DNA of 64,000 nucleotides. It comes from Pseudomonas sp. B21-056. GTDB taxonomy: Bacteria; Pseudomonadota; Gammaproteobacteria; Pseudomonadales; Pseudomonadaceae. Shown here in pieces: positions 15,273 through 24,605 of the stretch. The stretch lies in contig NZ_CP087203.1 in the NCBI RefSeq assembly GCF_026016325.1, forward strand, positions 3,720,001-3,784,000. Reading direction: 5' to 3'. Numbering within the stretch: the first letter of the stretch is position 1; every line of letters starts with the position of its first letter. The translations under genes were made by a program, and so were the position numbers. The notes under the pieces were generated by a model. It ran no database searches and was not told where the DNA came from. It saw nothing but the letters and a program-made list of their open reading frames with translations.

Positions 15273-16033
15273 ACTTTGACCCGTTCGGCGATTTCGAAAC
15301 AGCTGGATACCTTCAGAATTCGCTACAACTTAAAGACCCCACTGAAGTAAAAGAGTCAGAGCATCTTTCGTTCGAGTTGAGCATTGAGGATGCTCTTGCT
15401 TATCTCTCCAAGAAAAAAGTTATCGATTACAAAGCTGTGCTCAAAGTTCACGAGACCCTGTTCTCTGGCTTCTATCACTGGGCAGGGAAAGATCGGAACG
15501 AACTGGTACCTCACCTCGCGGTTTTCAAGGGGTCCCATGATGATCCCCGCAGCACCGCCTTCGAACGACCGGACCTCATCAAGCTGTCTGTCGACTATGC
15601 GCTCAGGCTGGCAGCAGACAAAAAGCGCTTCAGGGACCACCCTGGAGAGGTGATGGGCCAACTCGCTTTTGCACATCCCTTTCTGGACGGTAATGGACGC
15701 ACAATATTGTTGCTATTCATGGAGCTCTGCTATCGGGCCAGGTTTGCTATCGACTGGTCAAGGACAAGCAAGGATGATTACTTACGGGCCCTCAGCGACG
15801 AAATTCGAGAACCTTGCCAAGGATATCTTGATCACTATCTAAAACCCTTCGTAGTGGATATATCAAGCCGTGATGAATGGCCAGAAACCATTAATGGCAT
15901 CAAAGGCCTGGATGGCTTGGACAAAGAAGACATCACGTACGAGAGTTTGAACAATCCCGAAGTCCAACAGATCTACAAAACCTATCGGACGCGGCCTTCC
16001 GGCATTCAATCCTCTCAAGAATCAGAGAACTGA
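15269..16033 (+). CDS. Fic-domain adenylyltransferase (toxin)
   Basis: A 254-residue Fic/DOC protein that would transfer AMP (or another phosphoryl group) from a nucleotide to a hydroxyl side chain of a target protein; some Fic toxins hit DNA gyrase. The catalytic motif HPFLDGNGR is complete at residues 136-144 (His136 base, Asp140 for the metal, Gly-Asn-Gly anion hole, Arg144). The second arginine seen in many family members three residues on is replaced by Leu147. A beta-flap region (HLAVFKGSHDDP) precedes the core. The C-terminal 60 residues are charged and probably a separate tail. It is translationally coupled to the antitoxin and followed by REP sequences. Confidence 0.85.
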   Translation: MNFDPFGDFETAGYLQNSLQLKDPTEVKESEHLSFELSIEDALAYLSKKKVIDYKAVLKVHETLFSGFYHWAGKDRNELVPHLAVFKGSHDDPRSTAFERPDLIKLSVDYALRLAADKKRFRDHPGEVMGQLAFAHPFLDGNGRTILLLFMELCYRARFAIDWSRTSKDDYLRALSDEIREPCQGYLDHYLKPFVVDISSRDEWPETINGIKGLDGLDKEDITYESLNNPEVQQIYKTYRTRPSGIQSSQESEN

Positions 16034-16086
16034 GAGGCAAGCCAGACGCCTTATTTCTCCAGGCACACTGCTTACTCCGATTTTAC

Positions 16087-16126
16087 GGCGGCTGCGCCAC
16101 CGAGCGGGAGCAAGCTCCCTCGCCAC
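16087..16126. repeat. Second-type REP, single
   Basis: GGCGGCTGCGCC followed by GGAGCAAGCTCCCTCGCCAC. With the preceding 16033-16086 it is a shortened third relative of the 184-bp repeat found at 13857 and 14724. Confidence 0.75.
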
Positions 16127-16145
16127 AGAGGGTGGCATACCCCCT

Positions 16146-16232
16146 GTGGGAGCGAGCCTGCTCGCGATGAGTCGGTACATCCAACATCATCCTGAGCTGA
16201 CCCACCGCCATCGCGAGCAGGCTCGCTCCCAC
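16146..16232. repeat. REP pair (BIME)
   Basis: GTGGGAGCGAGCCTGCTCGC at 16146 faces its inverse ending at 16232. The remaining 16233-16438 holds no gene and contains the ompW promoter region; I see no clear operator there. Confidence 0.9.
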
Positions 16233-16438
16233 AGGGATTGGCGGGGAATGAAAGACTTGTGGCCTTCCCTCAGCCCTTCCCGCGGGCAGACAAGGACTGA
16301 AACACATCACCCCTCTGCACTATGCCAATCGGCCGATGTTCATCCCCCCGGGGTTTTCGATACTCGAATCTCCCGGCATCAGCTGGACCCGTCAGCGGTT
16401 CGAGCTGGATGTCCTTCGTCCGAATTGTGGAGTGATGC

Positions 16439-17134
16439 ATGCGTAAATTGAATGTTCTGAACGCCGCCCTGTTGATCGGGGTGATGTCGGCCTCGACCGC
16501 CCAGGCCTTCGAAGCCGGCGATATCCTGATCCGTGCGGGGGCCGTGACCGTCGACCCTCGGGAAAGCAGCTCGAGCGTGCGGGTTGATCGCGGCAGCCTC
16601 GCCGGTACCGACCTGGGCGGCAAGGCGAGCCTGAATAGCGATACCCAGCTTGGCCTTAACTTCGCCTATATGATTACCGACCACCTGGGCGTCGAGCTGC
16701 TGGCGGCGACGCCATTCGAGCACGACGTGAATATCTCCGGCACCTCCGGCGGCGTGGCCGATGGCAAGTTGGGATCCCTCAAGCACCTGCCACCCACGGT
16801 GAGCCTGATCTACTACCCGCTGAACAACAAGGCTGCCTTCCAGCCCTATCTGGGCGTCGGTATCAATTACACCTGGTTCTACGATGAAAGCGTCGGCAGC
16901 CGCGCCAGCGCCGCGGGATTCGACTCGTTTCATGCCAGCAATTCATGGGGGTGGGCGGCCCAGGTGGGCGCAGACTACATGCTCACCGATCGCCTGATGC
17001 TCAACGCACAGATGCGCTATATCGACATCGAGACCGATGCCTATGTGAGCAATACAACGCTTGGGGTCAGGTCCAAGGTGAATGTCGAGGTGGACCCTTT
17101 CGTGTACATGGTCGGGCTGGGTTACAAATTCTGA
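16439..17134 (+). CDS. ompW: Outer membrane protein OmpW
   Basis: An eight-stranded outer-membrane beta-barrel thought to pass small hydrophobic molecules. The 231-residue precursor has a signal peptide (MRKLNVLNAALLIGVMSAST, cleavage after AQA) and then FEAGDILIRAGAVTVDP, the first OmpW strand. The family LPPTVSLIYYP, FQPYLGVGINYTWFY and C-terminal VDPFVYMVGLGYKF (ending in Phe for barrel insertion) are all present. Length matches the family. It stands alone and converges on the fds operon across a strong hairpin. Confidence 0.92.
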   Translation: MRKLNVLNAALLIGVMSASTAQAFEAGDILIRAGAVTVDPRESSSSVRVDRGSLAGTDLGGKASLNSDTQLGLNFAYMITDHLGVELLAATPFEHDVNISGTSGGVADGKLGSLKHLPPTVSLIYYPLNNKAAFQPYLGVGINYTWFYDESVGSRASAAGFDSFHASNSWGWAAQVGADYMLTDRLMLNAQMRYIDIETDAYVSNTTLGVRSKVNVEVDPFVYMVGLGYKF

Positions 17135-17162
17135 CCACAGCAGCCCTCTGTGGCCGCAGAAC

Positions 17163-17192
17163 GGTGCACAGCCCCGGCCGGGGCTGCGCACC
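17163..17192. terminator. Bidirectional terminator-like hairpin between ompW and fdsD
   Basis: GGTGC-CAGCCCCGG faces CCGGGGCTG-GCACC, a near-perfect 15-bp palindrome in the 69-bp gap between convergent genes. There is no long U-run on either side, so it may act through stem strength or simply protect both 3' ends. Confidence 0.55.
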
Positions 17193-17203
17193 GAACCTTT
17201 GCG

Positions 17204-17413
17204 CTACGACTCCGTCAATGCCGCCTGCACCAGAGGGTGCAACTCATCGCCAGGGTTCTCCACTCGCCATTTCATCAGCTGATTACGCATGACCGGCGTC
17301 CAGAAACTCTGGATATGCTGACGCACGCCGTTCACGGCCAGTGTCTTGTCCGGCTCGCTGGAGAAGTACTGGCCAATCTGGTTGGCCATCTTGATCAGGC
17401 TTTCGGTGCTCAT
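17204..17413 (-). CDS. fdsD: NAD-dependent formate dehydrogenase, delta subunit
   Basis: A 69-residue protein matching FdsD, the small subunit of soluble molybdenum formate dehydrogenases; its role is in assembly or stability. It begins MSTESLIKMANQIGQYF and contains SFWTPVMRNQL, both conserved in FdsD. Its ATG overlaps the stop of fdsA (ATGA at 17410-17413), so it is the last gene of fdsGBAD. Confidence 0.88.
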   Translation of the reverse strand: MSTESLIKMANQIGQYFSSEPDKTLAVNGVRQHIQSFWTPVMRNQLMKWRVENPGDELHPLVQAALTES

Positions 17414-20286
17414 CGGCGCACCTCGGCTTTCTCGGCCTGACGGCGTTCACGCAGCAGGCGCCCCTGTTCATCGCTGAAGGCCTGGTAGCGTTTCTGCCAT
17501 TCCGAAGGCTGGCTGACCCGCACGATTTCCACCGCCGTCACCTTGTATTCCGGGCAGTTGGTGGCCCAGTCGGAGTTGTCGGTGGTGATCACGTTGGCAC
17601 CCGATTCCGGGAAGTGGAAGGTGGTGTAGACCACCCCTGGCGCCACTCGCTCGGAAACCTTGGCACGCAGCACTGTCTGCCCGGCACGACTGCCGATGCC
17701 GACCCAATCGCCCTCGACGATACCGCGGTTCTCGGCATCGGTCGGATGGATTTCCAGACGGTCTTCCTCGTGCCAGGCGACGTTGTCGGTGCGCCGGGTC
17801 TGGGCCCCCACGTTGTACTGGCTGAGGATACGCCCGGTGGTCAGCAGCAATGGATAGCGACTGTTGACCTTCTCTTCGGTCGGCACGTAGCCGGTGAGCA
17901 TGAAGCGCCCCTTGCCGCGCACGAACTCGTCGATGTGCATGATTGGCGTCCCGTCCGGCGCTTCGTCATTGCACGGCCATTGCAGGCTGCCATGGCGATC
18001 CAGTTCGGCGTAGCTGACCCGGGTGAAGGTCGGCGTCAGGCGGGCGATCTCGTCCATGATGTCGGACGGGTGCTTGTAGTCCATCTTGTAGCCCAGGGCT
18101 TCGGACAGGGCCACGGTGGCCTCCCAGTCGGCCTTGCCGGCCAGGGGTTCCATCACCTTGCGCACGCGGGAAATGCGCCGTTCGGCGTTGGTGAAGGTAC
18201 CGTCCTTCTCGAGGAACGAACTGCCCGGCAGGAATACGTGGGCGAACTTGGCTGTCTCGTTGAGGAAGATGTCCTGCACCACCACACATTCCAGGGCGCT
18301 CAGGGCCGCGGTGACGTGCTGGGTGTTCGGATCACTCTGGGCGATGTCCTCACCCTGGCAATACAGCGCCTTGAAGGAGCCATCCAGCGCCGCCTCGAAC
18401 ATGTTCGGAATGCGCAGCCCCGGATCAGGTTGCAGGCTGACGTTCCAGGCCTGTTCGAACTGGGCGCGTACCGTCTCGTTGGAGACGTGGCGATAGCCGG
18501 GCAGCTCGTGGGGGAACGAGCCCATGTCGCAGGAACCCTGCACGTTGTTCTGTCCGCGTAACGGGTTCACGCCGACGCCTTCGCGACCGATGTTACCGGT
18601 GACCATGGCGAGGTTGGCGATGCCCATCACCGAGGTGCTGCCCTGGCTGTGTTCGGTCACACCGAGGCCGTAGTAGATGGCCGCGTTGCCACCAGTGGCG
18701 TAGAGCCGTGCGGCGGCGCGGATCTGCTCGGCAGGCACGCCGCACACCGGGCCCAGCACCTCGGGCGCGTTCTCCGGCAGGCTGACGAAGTCACGCCAGC
18801 GGGCGAAATCCGCCACCTCGCAGCGCTCGTCGACGAAAGGCTGGTTGACCAGGCCTTCGGTGACGATCACGTGGGCCAGTGCATTGAGCATCGCCACGTT
18901 GGTGCCTGGGCGAAGTTGCAGGTGCAGGTCGGCGCGGGCGTGGGGCGAATCCACCAGGTCGATGCGCCGTGGATCGATGACAATCAGCCGCGCGCCCTGG
19001 CGCAGACGCCGCTTGAGCTGCGAGCCGAACACCGGGTGGGCGTCGGTCGGGTTGGCGCCCATCACCAGGATTACGTCGGCCAGCATCACCGAATCGAAGG
19101 TCTGGGTGCCGGCGGACTCGCCCAGCGTTTGCTTGAGGCCATAACCGGTCGGCGAATGGCAGACCCGGGCACAGGTGTCGACGTTGTTGTTGCCGAAGGC
19201 GGCACGCACCAGTTTCTGCACCAGGTAGGTTTCTTCGTTGGTGCAGCGGCTGGACGTGATGCCGCCGATGGAATCGCGTCCGTATTTCAGCTGAATGCGA
19301 CGGAATTCACTGGCCGCGTAATTGACGGCCTCGTCCCAGCTGACTTCCTGCCACGGATCGTTGATGTGCTTGCGGATCATCGGCTTGGTGATGCGATCCG
19401 GGTGGGTGGCGTAGCCCCAGGCGAAACGCCCCTTGACGCAGGAATGGCCGTGGTTGGCCTGGCCGTTCTTGTCCGGGACCATGCGCACCAGTTGGTCGCC
19501 TTTCATTTCGGCGCGGAAGGAACATCCGACACCGCAGTAGGCGCATGTGGTGATGACGCTACGCTCCGGCTGGCCGATCTCCACCACGCTTTTTTCCATC
19601 AGCGTTGCCGTCGGGCAGGCCTGCACGCAGGCGCCGCAGGAGACGCATTCGGAGTCGAGGAAGTTGTCACCGCCGGCGGCCGCCACCCGCGAGTCAAAGC
19701 CGCGCCCGGTGATGGTCAGCGCGAAGGTGCCCTGGGTTTCCTCGCAGGCCCGCACGCAGCGGTTGCAGACGATGCATTTGCTCGGGTCATAGTCGAAGTA
19801 AGGGTTGGAAACGTCCTTCGTTTCGGCCAGGTGATTGTCACCCTCGTAGCCGTAGCGCACTTCACGCAGGCCGACCTGCCCCGCCACCGTCTGCAATTCG
19901 CAGTTGCCGTTGGCCGAACAGGTCAGGCAGTCCAGCGGGTGGTCGGAGATGTACAACTCCATCACGTTACGCCGCAGGCCGGCGAGTCGGGAGGTCTGGG
20001 TGCGTACCACCATGCCTTCGGTGACCGGTGTGGTGCACGAGGCCGGATAGCCGCGCATGCCGTCGATCTCTACCAGGCACATGCGGCAGGAACCGAACGG
20101 TTCCAGGCTGTCGGTGGCGCAGAGTTTGGGGATGGTGGTGCCGAGCAAGGCTGCGGCGCGCATCACCGAGGTGCCGGAGGGAACGCTGATTTCGCGGCCG
20201 TCGATGCTCAGGCTGACCTGCACCTCGCTTTCGCGGGCCGGGGTGCCCAGGTCGATATCGCTGGCGGGATCGAAAATGTTGATCAT
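17410..20286 (-). CDS. fdsA: NAD-dependent formate dehydrogenase, alpha (molybdenum) subunit
   Basis: Catalytic subunit of the soluble FdsABG formate dehydrogenase, which oxidises formate to CO2 and passes electrons through Fe-S clusters to FMN and NAD+. The 958-residue protein starts with a 2Fe-2S ferredoxin domain (CRMCLVEIDG, residues about 15-95) and a His-Cys4 cluster region (DHPLDCLTCSANGNCELQ). Two 4Fe-4S motifs follow (CIVCNRCVRACEE and CVSCGACVQACPT). The molybdopterin oxidoreductase part begins with its own cluster (CAYCGVGCSF) and holds the active-site Cys in TCARVCHSPTGYG. The C-terminal molybdopterin dinucleotide-binding domain is complete. The ATG at 20286 overlaps the fdsB stop by four bases. 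No fdhD/fdsC accessory gene is in the window. Confidence 0.93.
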   Translation of the reverse strand: MINIFDPASDIDLGTPARESEVQVSLSIDGREISVPSGTSVMRAAALLGTTIPKLCATDSLEPFGSCRMCLVEIDGMRGYPASCTTPVTEGMVVRTQTSRLAGLRRNVMELYISDHPLDCLTCSANGNCELQTVAGQVGLREVRYGYEGDNHLAETKDVSNPYFDYDPSKCIVCNRCVRACEETQGTFALTITGRGFDSRVAAAGGDNFLDSECVSCGACVQACPTATLMEKSVVEIGQPERSVITTCAYCGVGCSFRAEMKGDQLVRMVPDKNGQANHGHSCVKGRFAWGYATHPDRITKPMIRKHINDPWQEVSWDEAVNYAASEFRRIQLKYGRDSIGGITSSRCTNEETYLVQKLVRAAFGNNNVDTCARVCHSPTGYGLKQTLGESAGTQTFDSVMLADVILVMGANPTDAHPVFGSQLKRRLRQGARLIVIDPRRIDLVDSPHARADLHLQLRPGTNVAMLNALAHVIVTEGLVNQPFVDERCEVADFARWRDFVSLPENAPEVLGPVCGVPAEQIRAAARLYATGGNAAIYYGLGVTEHSQGSTSVMGIANLAMVTGNIGREGVGVNPLRGQNNVQGSCDMGSFPHELPGYRHVSNETVRAQFEQAWNVSLQPDPGLRIPNMFEAALDGSFKALYCQGEDIAQSDPNTQHVTAALSALECVVVQDIFLNETAKFAHVFLPGSSFLEKDGTFTNAERRISRVRKVMEPLAGKADWEATVALSEALGYKMDYKHPSDIMDEIARLTPTFTRVSYAELDRHGSLQWPCNDEAPDGTPIMHIDEFVRGKGRFMLTGYVPTEEKVNSRYPLLLTTGRILSQYNVGAQTRRTDNVAWHEEDRLEIHPTDAENRGIVEGDWVGIGSRAGQTVLRAKVSERVAPGVVYTTFHFPESGANVITTDNSDWATNCPEYKVTAVEIVRVSQPSEWQKRYQAFSDEQGRLLRERRQAEKAEVRR

Positions 20287-21842
20287 TGCTCGGCCTCCGT
20301 GGTCGCCATACCGAAGTCGGCAGGGAAATGCTTGAGGGCGCTGGCGACAGGATAGGAGGTCATCCCACCCAAGGCACAGAGCGAACCGTATTGCAGGGTG
20401 TCGCAGAGATCCTGGAGCAACAGGACCTGTTCCTGACGGGCACCGGCATCGGTGCTGGCGAGCAGCCGGTCCACCACTTCCACCCCACGGGTGGAGCCGA
20501 TCCGGCACGGCGTGCATTTGCCGCAGGATTCTTCGGCGCAGAACTGCAGGGCGAAACGGGCCATGTGCGCCATGTCCAGGCTGTCATCGGCCACCACCAC
20601 ACCGCCGTGGCCGAGCATCGCGCCCATGGCGGCAAACGCTTCATAGTCCAACGGCGTGTCGAACTGCGAAGGTGGCACCCAGGCGCCCAGCGGGCCACCC
20701 ACCTGGGCGGCCTTAAGCGGCCGGCCAGTGGCGGTACCACCGCCGTATTCTTCCACCAGTTCCCGCAGGGTCAGGCCGAAGGCGCGCTCCACCAGACCAC
20801 CGCGGCGGATGTTGCCAGCCAGTTGAAACGGCATCGTCCCCAGGGAACGGCCCATGCCGAAGTCGCGGTAGAACTGCGCGCCTTTCTCCAGGATCACCGG
20901 GACCGAGGTCAGGGTCAGCACGTTGTGAACCAGGGTCGGCAGACCGAACAAGCCTTGCAGCGCGGGCAACGGTGGCTTGGCGCGAACCGTGCCACGCTTG
21001 CCTTCGAGGGACTCCAGCAGAGCGGTTTCCTCGCCACAGATGTAGGCACCCGCCCCCACCCGGACTTCCAGCTCGAAGGTGCGGCCACTGCCCGCCACGT
21101 CGGCGCCCAGGTAGCCGGCCTCGCGGGCGATGACCAGGGCGTCGTTCAAGGCAGCGACAGCGTCCGGATATTCCGAGCGCACATAGATGTAGCCCATGGT
21201 CGCGCCCACAGCGATACCGGCAATGATCATGCCTTCGATCAGCAGGAACGGATCGCCTTCCATCAGCATGCGGTCGGCGAATGTGCCGGAGTCGCCTTCG
21301 TCGGCGTTGCACACCACATACTTCTGCGTGCCCGGTGCATCGCGCACGGTGCGCCACTTGATGCCGGCCGGGAATGCCGCCCCGCCCCGGCCGCGCAGGC
21401 CCGAGTCGAGCACACTGGCAACCACTTGTGCACCATCCTGTTGGAGCGCGCGAGCCAGGCCCTGGAAGCCGCCATGGGCGCGATAGTCGTCCAGGGACAG
21501 CGGCCGGGTGATACCGGCGCGAGCGAACAGAAGACGCTGTTGGCTCTTGAGATAGGGAATTTCTTCCACCGGCCCCAGGGCCAATGGATGGTTACCGGGG
21601 TCGCCTGCCAGGGCGTCGAGCAACCCAGGCACGTCCGCCGGTGTGACGGGACCGAAGCCCAGCCGGCCGTTGGCGCTTTCCAGCTCCAGCAGCGGCTCCA
21701 GCCAATAGAGGCCACGGGAACTGGTGCGCTGCACCTCCAGCGGTAACTGCCGACGCTCGGACTCGCGCATCAGGGCAGCGACCACCGAGTCCGCGCCGAC
21801 GGCACGGGCTACCGAATCGCGGGGAATGCAGAGCTTCAGCAT
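20283..21842 (-). CDS. fdsB: NAD-dependent formate dehydrogenase, beta (NADH/FMN) subunit
   Basis: Diaphorase subunit resembling NuoF of complex I. The 519-residue protein has the NADH/FMN loops GLRGRGGAAFPAGIKW and CNADEGDSGTFADR, a Glu-rich flavin region (GAGAYICGEETALLESLEGK), and the 4Fe-4S motif ESCGKCTPCRIG with a fourth Cys further on (LCDTLQ). The N-terminal 100 residues are a thioredoxin-like extension usual in FdsB. It overlaps fdsG by seven bases and fdsA by four. Confidence 0.93.
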   Translation of the reverse strand: MLKLCIPRDSVARAVGADSVVAALMRESERRQLPLEVQRTSSRGLYWLEPLLELESANGRLGFGPVTPADVPGLLDALAGDPGNHPLALGPVEEIPYLKSQQRLLFARAGITRPLSLDDYRAHGGFQGLARALQQDGAQVVASVLDSGLRGRGGAAFPAGIKWRTVRDAPGTQKYVVCNADEGDSGTFADRMLMEGDPFLLIEGMIIAGIAVGATMGYIYVRSEYPDAVAALNDALVIAREAGYLGADVAGSGRTFELEVRVGAGAYICGEETALLESLEGKRGTVRAKPPLPALQGLFGLPTLVHNVLTLTSVPVILEKGAQFYRDFGMGRSLGTMPFQLAGNIRRGGLVERAFGLTLRELVEEYGGGTATGRPLKAAQVGGPLGAWVPPSQFDTPLDYEAFAAMGAMLGHGGVVVADDSLDMAHMARFALQFCAEESCGKCTPCRIGSTRGVEVVDRLLASTDAGARQEQVLLLQDLCDTLQYGSLCALGGMTSYPVASALKHFPADFGMATTEAEQ

Positions 21843-22318
21843 GTGCCTTCCTCCAGACAGCCATTGACCAGTTCGCGCAGGCGCTCAGGTGTCAGCCGCG
21901 CGTGCAACTGGCCGTCCAGTTCCAGGGCCGGCGAGCAGACACAGGCACCCAGGCAGTAGACCGGCCGCAGGCTGATGCTGCCATCGGCGCTGGTGCCGTG
22001 ATCGTCAAGCGACAGTTGTTCGCGCAATTGGGCAGCCAGCTGTTCGGCCCCCATGCTCTGACAGGACTCCGCCCGGCAAAGGCGCAAGGTATGGCGCGCG
22101 GGCGGCGTGGTACGGAAATCGTGGTAGAAACTGATCACCCCGCGCACTTCAGCCTGGCTGAGGTTGAGGGCATGGGCGATTTCCGGGACGGCCGCATCGG
22201 GAACGTACCCGCAGCCCTCCTGGATGGCATGAAGAATCGGCAGCAAGGCACCGGGGGTGTCCTTTTCGCGCTCCAATACACGTTGAATCAGAGGCAGGTG
22301 AAGCGTCTCATCGGGCAT
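21836..22318 (-). CDS. fdsG: NAD-dependent formate dehydrogenase, gamma subunit
   Basis: A 160-residue NuoE-like subunit with a thioredoxin-fold 2Fe-2S cluster; ligands appear as CRAESC followed about 36 residues later by CLGACVC. The N-terminal helical part (LLPILHAIQEGCGYVPD) is typical of NuoE/FdsG. The ATG at 22318 is preceded by a GAGG site seven bases away; a longer frame upstream lacks family likeness. It opens the fdsGBAD operon. Confidence 0.9.
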   Translation of the reverse strand: MPDETLHLPLIQRVLEREKDTPGALLPILHAIQEGCGYVPDAAVPEIAHALNLSQAEVRGVISFYHDFRTTPPARHTLRLCRAESCQSMGAEQLAAQLREQLSLDDHGTSADGSISLRPVYCLGACVCSPALELDGQLHARLTPERLRELVNGCLEEGTC

Positions 22319-22658
22319 AAACTTACCTCGGCATCTCGAACGACACTGCTCAATGAGGCAGTCGTTCGGAGTCTTGGCTGCGGCGTCCGGCCACGTCACG
22401 GAAGCGTGGTTATCCGGTCGCCCTCCTCGCTCTCCGGTCAGGCATCTTGGTGCGCCTGATCCGGGGCATCCTTACAGCTTGCCACTCCCGGGGACTGGCA
22501 ATTGCACATGGACGACAAAACGCGTTCTGAAAGCGACTTGGGGTGAAAAGTCGCCCGCGCTCCATTAGAACCCGACTTATAACCGATTGCGGGTGACTTG
22601 CACATTGGCGAAAACGGCTCTAAACCCAATCATTGAAATAGTTCATGAGAAACGCAGG
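22319..22658. promoter_or_regulatory. Divergent gap between fdsG and a membrane protein gene, with leader hairpin
   Basis: No gene is seen in this 340-bp gap. In the fdsG leader, CGAACGAC (22337-22344) is perfectly inverted as GTCGTTCG (22361-22368), ending about 19 bases before the start codon. It could be an operator or an RNA hairpin covering the approach to the ribosome site. I could not identify a confident -35/-10 pair for either direction. Confidence 0.35.
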
Positions 22659-23588
22659 ATGCGGGACACCACGAGCGAACTCGAAAAGCAGATTGATCTC
22701 GCAACGAAGTTGCTTTCCCTCGCCGCGAAAGCCGGCTTGATCACCGGCGGAACGTGCATCGTCAGCTACCTGCTCAGCAATGGCCATTACCCGCAAGGTG
22801 TCTCCATCGGCGACAGCCTGCTGTTTTTGGTCGCTGCGTTTTGTTTCGGGATCATCTGCCTTTATTTTTCGGCTTCCGTTACGGCTGCGGGCGTACTGCT
22901 TGCGCCAGTGTTCGTACCGGTGCTGAGATTTTTCATCTGGCTCAAGACGATATTGAGCGCTGAAAAGTCCAAACCAGAACTGAAACTGGAAAAAATAACC
23001 TTCCTGACGGTGTTTTTCGGCATTTGTGGCGTAGTGACCATTTATTTTCTTGCGCGCAAACATCCCATTGAGCATATCCCCCTCATCCTGTTGCCGATTT
23101 TTCAGTACATCGTTTATTCGACCTTCCTGATGCAGGACAGAAAAATAAAGGCCGGATCGGCTCTGGAGACAGTCGACACCGAGCCTTTCGACAACGACGC
23201 CCGCGTCGATGTGAAACACCTGAAAAGAATCAGGGCGATGGCTGCCGGACTCATCATTCTGACCCCCATCCTCATGGGCGGGGTCACCTCGGATTTGCTG
23301 CAAACCGCCATGAGTCTCGCAAAGATACGCATCGAACGAGCAACGATTCTGGTAAAGCCGCCTTATGCCAACCTGTTACCCGCACCCAAGGACTCACCCT
23401 TGCAGGACTATAAAACCTTTGAAAATGCGACTGTGGTGTTCCGCGGGGTTGGCAACTCGACACTGATAGAAATGCGCACCGTGGATACGGCAATCCGTCT
23501 GGAAATCCCCAATGACTCGATCATCATCGAGCGCAACATGAGCGTCGACGGCCTTACAAAAAAGGGCGCACAAAACACTGTTCCATGA
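22659..23588 (+). CDS. Hypothetical multi-pass membrane protein
   Basis: Not recognised. The 309-residue protein has about six hydrophobic segments: near residues 18-40, 52-72, 74-100, 122-142, 150-170 and 215-235. A hydrophilic C-terminal part of some 75 residues follows, rich in beta-prone text (NATVVFRGVGNSTLIEMRTV), probably one soluble domain. The start is uncertain: the ATG at 22659 is used, but an in-frame TTG lies at 22587 and neither has a clear ribosome site. The stop overlaps the convergent MarR-GNAT gene by 35 bp. Confidence 0.6.
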   Translation: MRDTTSELEKQIDLATKLLSLAAKAGLITGGTCIVSYLLSNGHYPQGVSIGDSLLFLVAAFCFGIICLYFSASVTAAGVLLAPVFVPVLRFFIWLKTILSAEKSKPELKLEKITFLTVFFGICGVVTIYFLARKHPIEHIPLILLPIFQYIVYSTFLMQDRKIKAGSALETVDTEPFDNDARVDVKHLKRIRAMAAGLIILTPILMGGVTSDLLQTAMSLAKIRIERATILVKPPYANLLPAPKDSPLQDYKTFENATVVFRGVGNSTLIEMRTVDTAIRLEIPNDSIIIERNMSVDGLTKKGAQNTVP

Positions 23589-24504
23589 CCCGCCGCCCCC
23601 ACTGCTGCCCTTCCTGCTCATGTTCCAACCTGAAACCGAAATCTTCATATAACCTGCGAGCCGCATCGAGCCCCTGGAATGTCCAGAGTCTCGTTGCAGG
23701 GAACTTCCACTGGTCACAGAACTGAATGGCTTCGGCCAACAGCCGCCTGCCTGCGCCCTTGCCCCGAGCGCAGTCGTCGAGAATGAAACAACGCAGGATC
23801 GCTTCACCACCCTCGCCTTCACCGTCAATGGCAATCGAACCGACAATGCGCTCACCCTCCAGGGCCACCCAGACCTCATTGCGCGGGTTGTGCAAACGTC
23901 CCATCAGCTCGGCCATGTCCGAGGCCACCAGGCTTTCGAACGGCTGACCGAAAGCCGAATGCCGGGCGTAATAGTCCGCATGCATCTGCACAATGCGGCC
24001 GATGATGCCGGGGCGGTAGCCGCGGGCAATGTCCAGTTGCGCCGCGGATGACAGTTCAGTACCGAGTCGATGTGCGCGCAGCGCGACAGCATAGTGAGCG
24101 ATGCCTTCACGGACTGTCCGGCGTTGTTCCTCGGTCAAGTGAGACATGGCCGTTTCTACCTGCTGCGTGGCGAAGCGATCGATGGAGCGCAGGGTATTGA
24201 CGCCCTGCGCAGTGAGTCGCAGGTGCTTGGAGCGCGCGTCAGCCTCATTGAGAACTTCTTCGAGTTCACCCGCCCCGATGAGCTTGCGAACCATGCGGCT
24301 CACACTGGACTTTTCCAGGCCAAGGAGCTCGACCAGCTCGGCGGCCGTCAGCACCTCTCGGCTCCCGATCTCGACGATGGCGTGTACGGAGGACGGCGGA
24401 TACGCCGTAGCCGCCAGCGTGGCATTCATGAATCCCAATTCTCGCACCATGAGGCGCGACGCCGAACGGATGTGGTTGATCAGGCCTTGCGGGGATTGGT
24501 CCAT
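23554..24504 (-). CDS. MarR-type regulator fused to GNAT acetyltransferase
   Basis: A two-domain protein of 316 residues. Residues about 5-145 form a MarR winged helix (AAELVELLGLEKSSVSRMVRKL is the recognition region, followed by the wing DARSKHLRLTAQG). Residues about 165-310 form a GNAT fold with the acetyl-CoA loop DDCARGKGAGRRLLAEA and a late GLDAARRLYEDFGFRLEHE. This fused family is widespread; its ligand and acceptor are mostly unknown. The ATG at 24504 follows a GAGGTG site six bases away and is favoured over a GTG nine bases upstream. Confidence 0.85.
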   Translation of the reverse strand: MDQSPQGLINHIRSASRLMVRELGFMNATLAATAYPPSSVHAIVEIGSREVLTAAELVELLGLEKSSVSRMVRKLIGAGELEEVLNEADARSKHLRLTAQGVNTLRSIDRFATQQVETAMSHLTEEQRRTVREGIAHYAVALRAHRLGTELSSAAQLDIARGYRPGIIGRIVQMHADYYARHSAFGQPFESLVASDMAELMGRLHNPRNEVWVALEGERIVGSIAIDGEGEGGEAILRCFILDDCARGKGAGRRLLAEAIQFCDQWKFPATRLWTFQGLDAARRLYEDFGFRLEHEQEGQQWGRRVMEQCFVRPFL

Positions 24505-24605
24505 GGAATACACCTCAGGTGAAACGTGCAATTGGTTGTATAGCACAACCAATGCAAAAACCTGGACATGAAAAGAGGTGTTTTCGAGGTCCTGACAAAA
24601 CGCCG

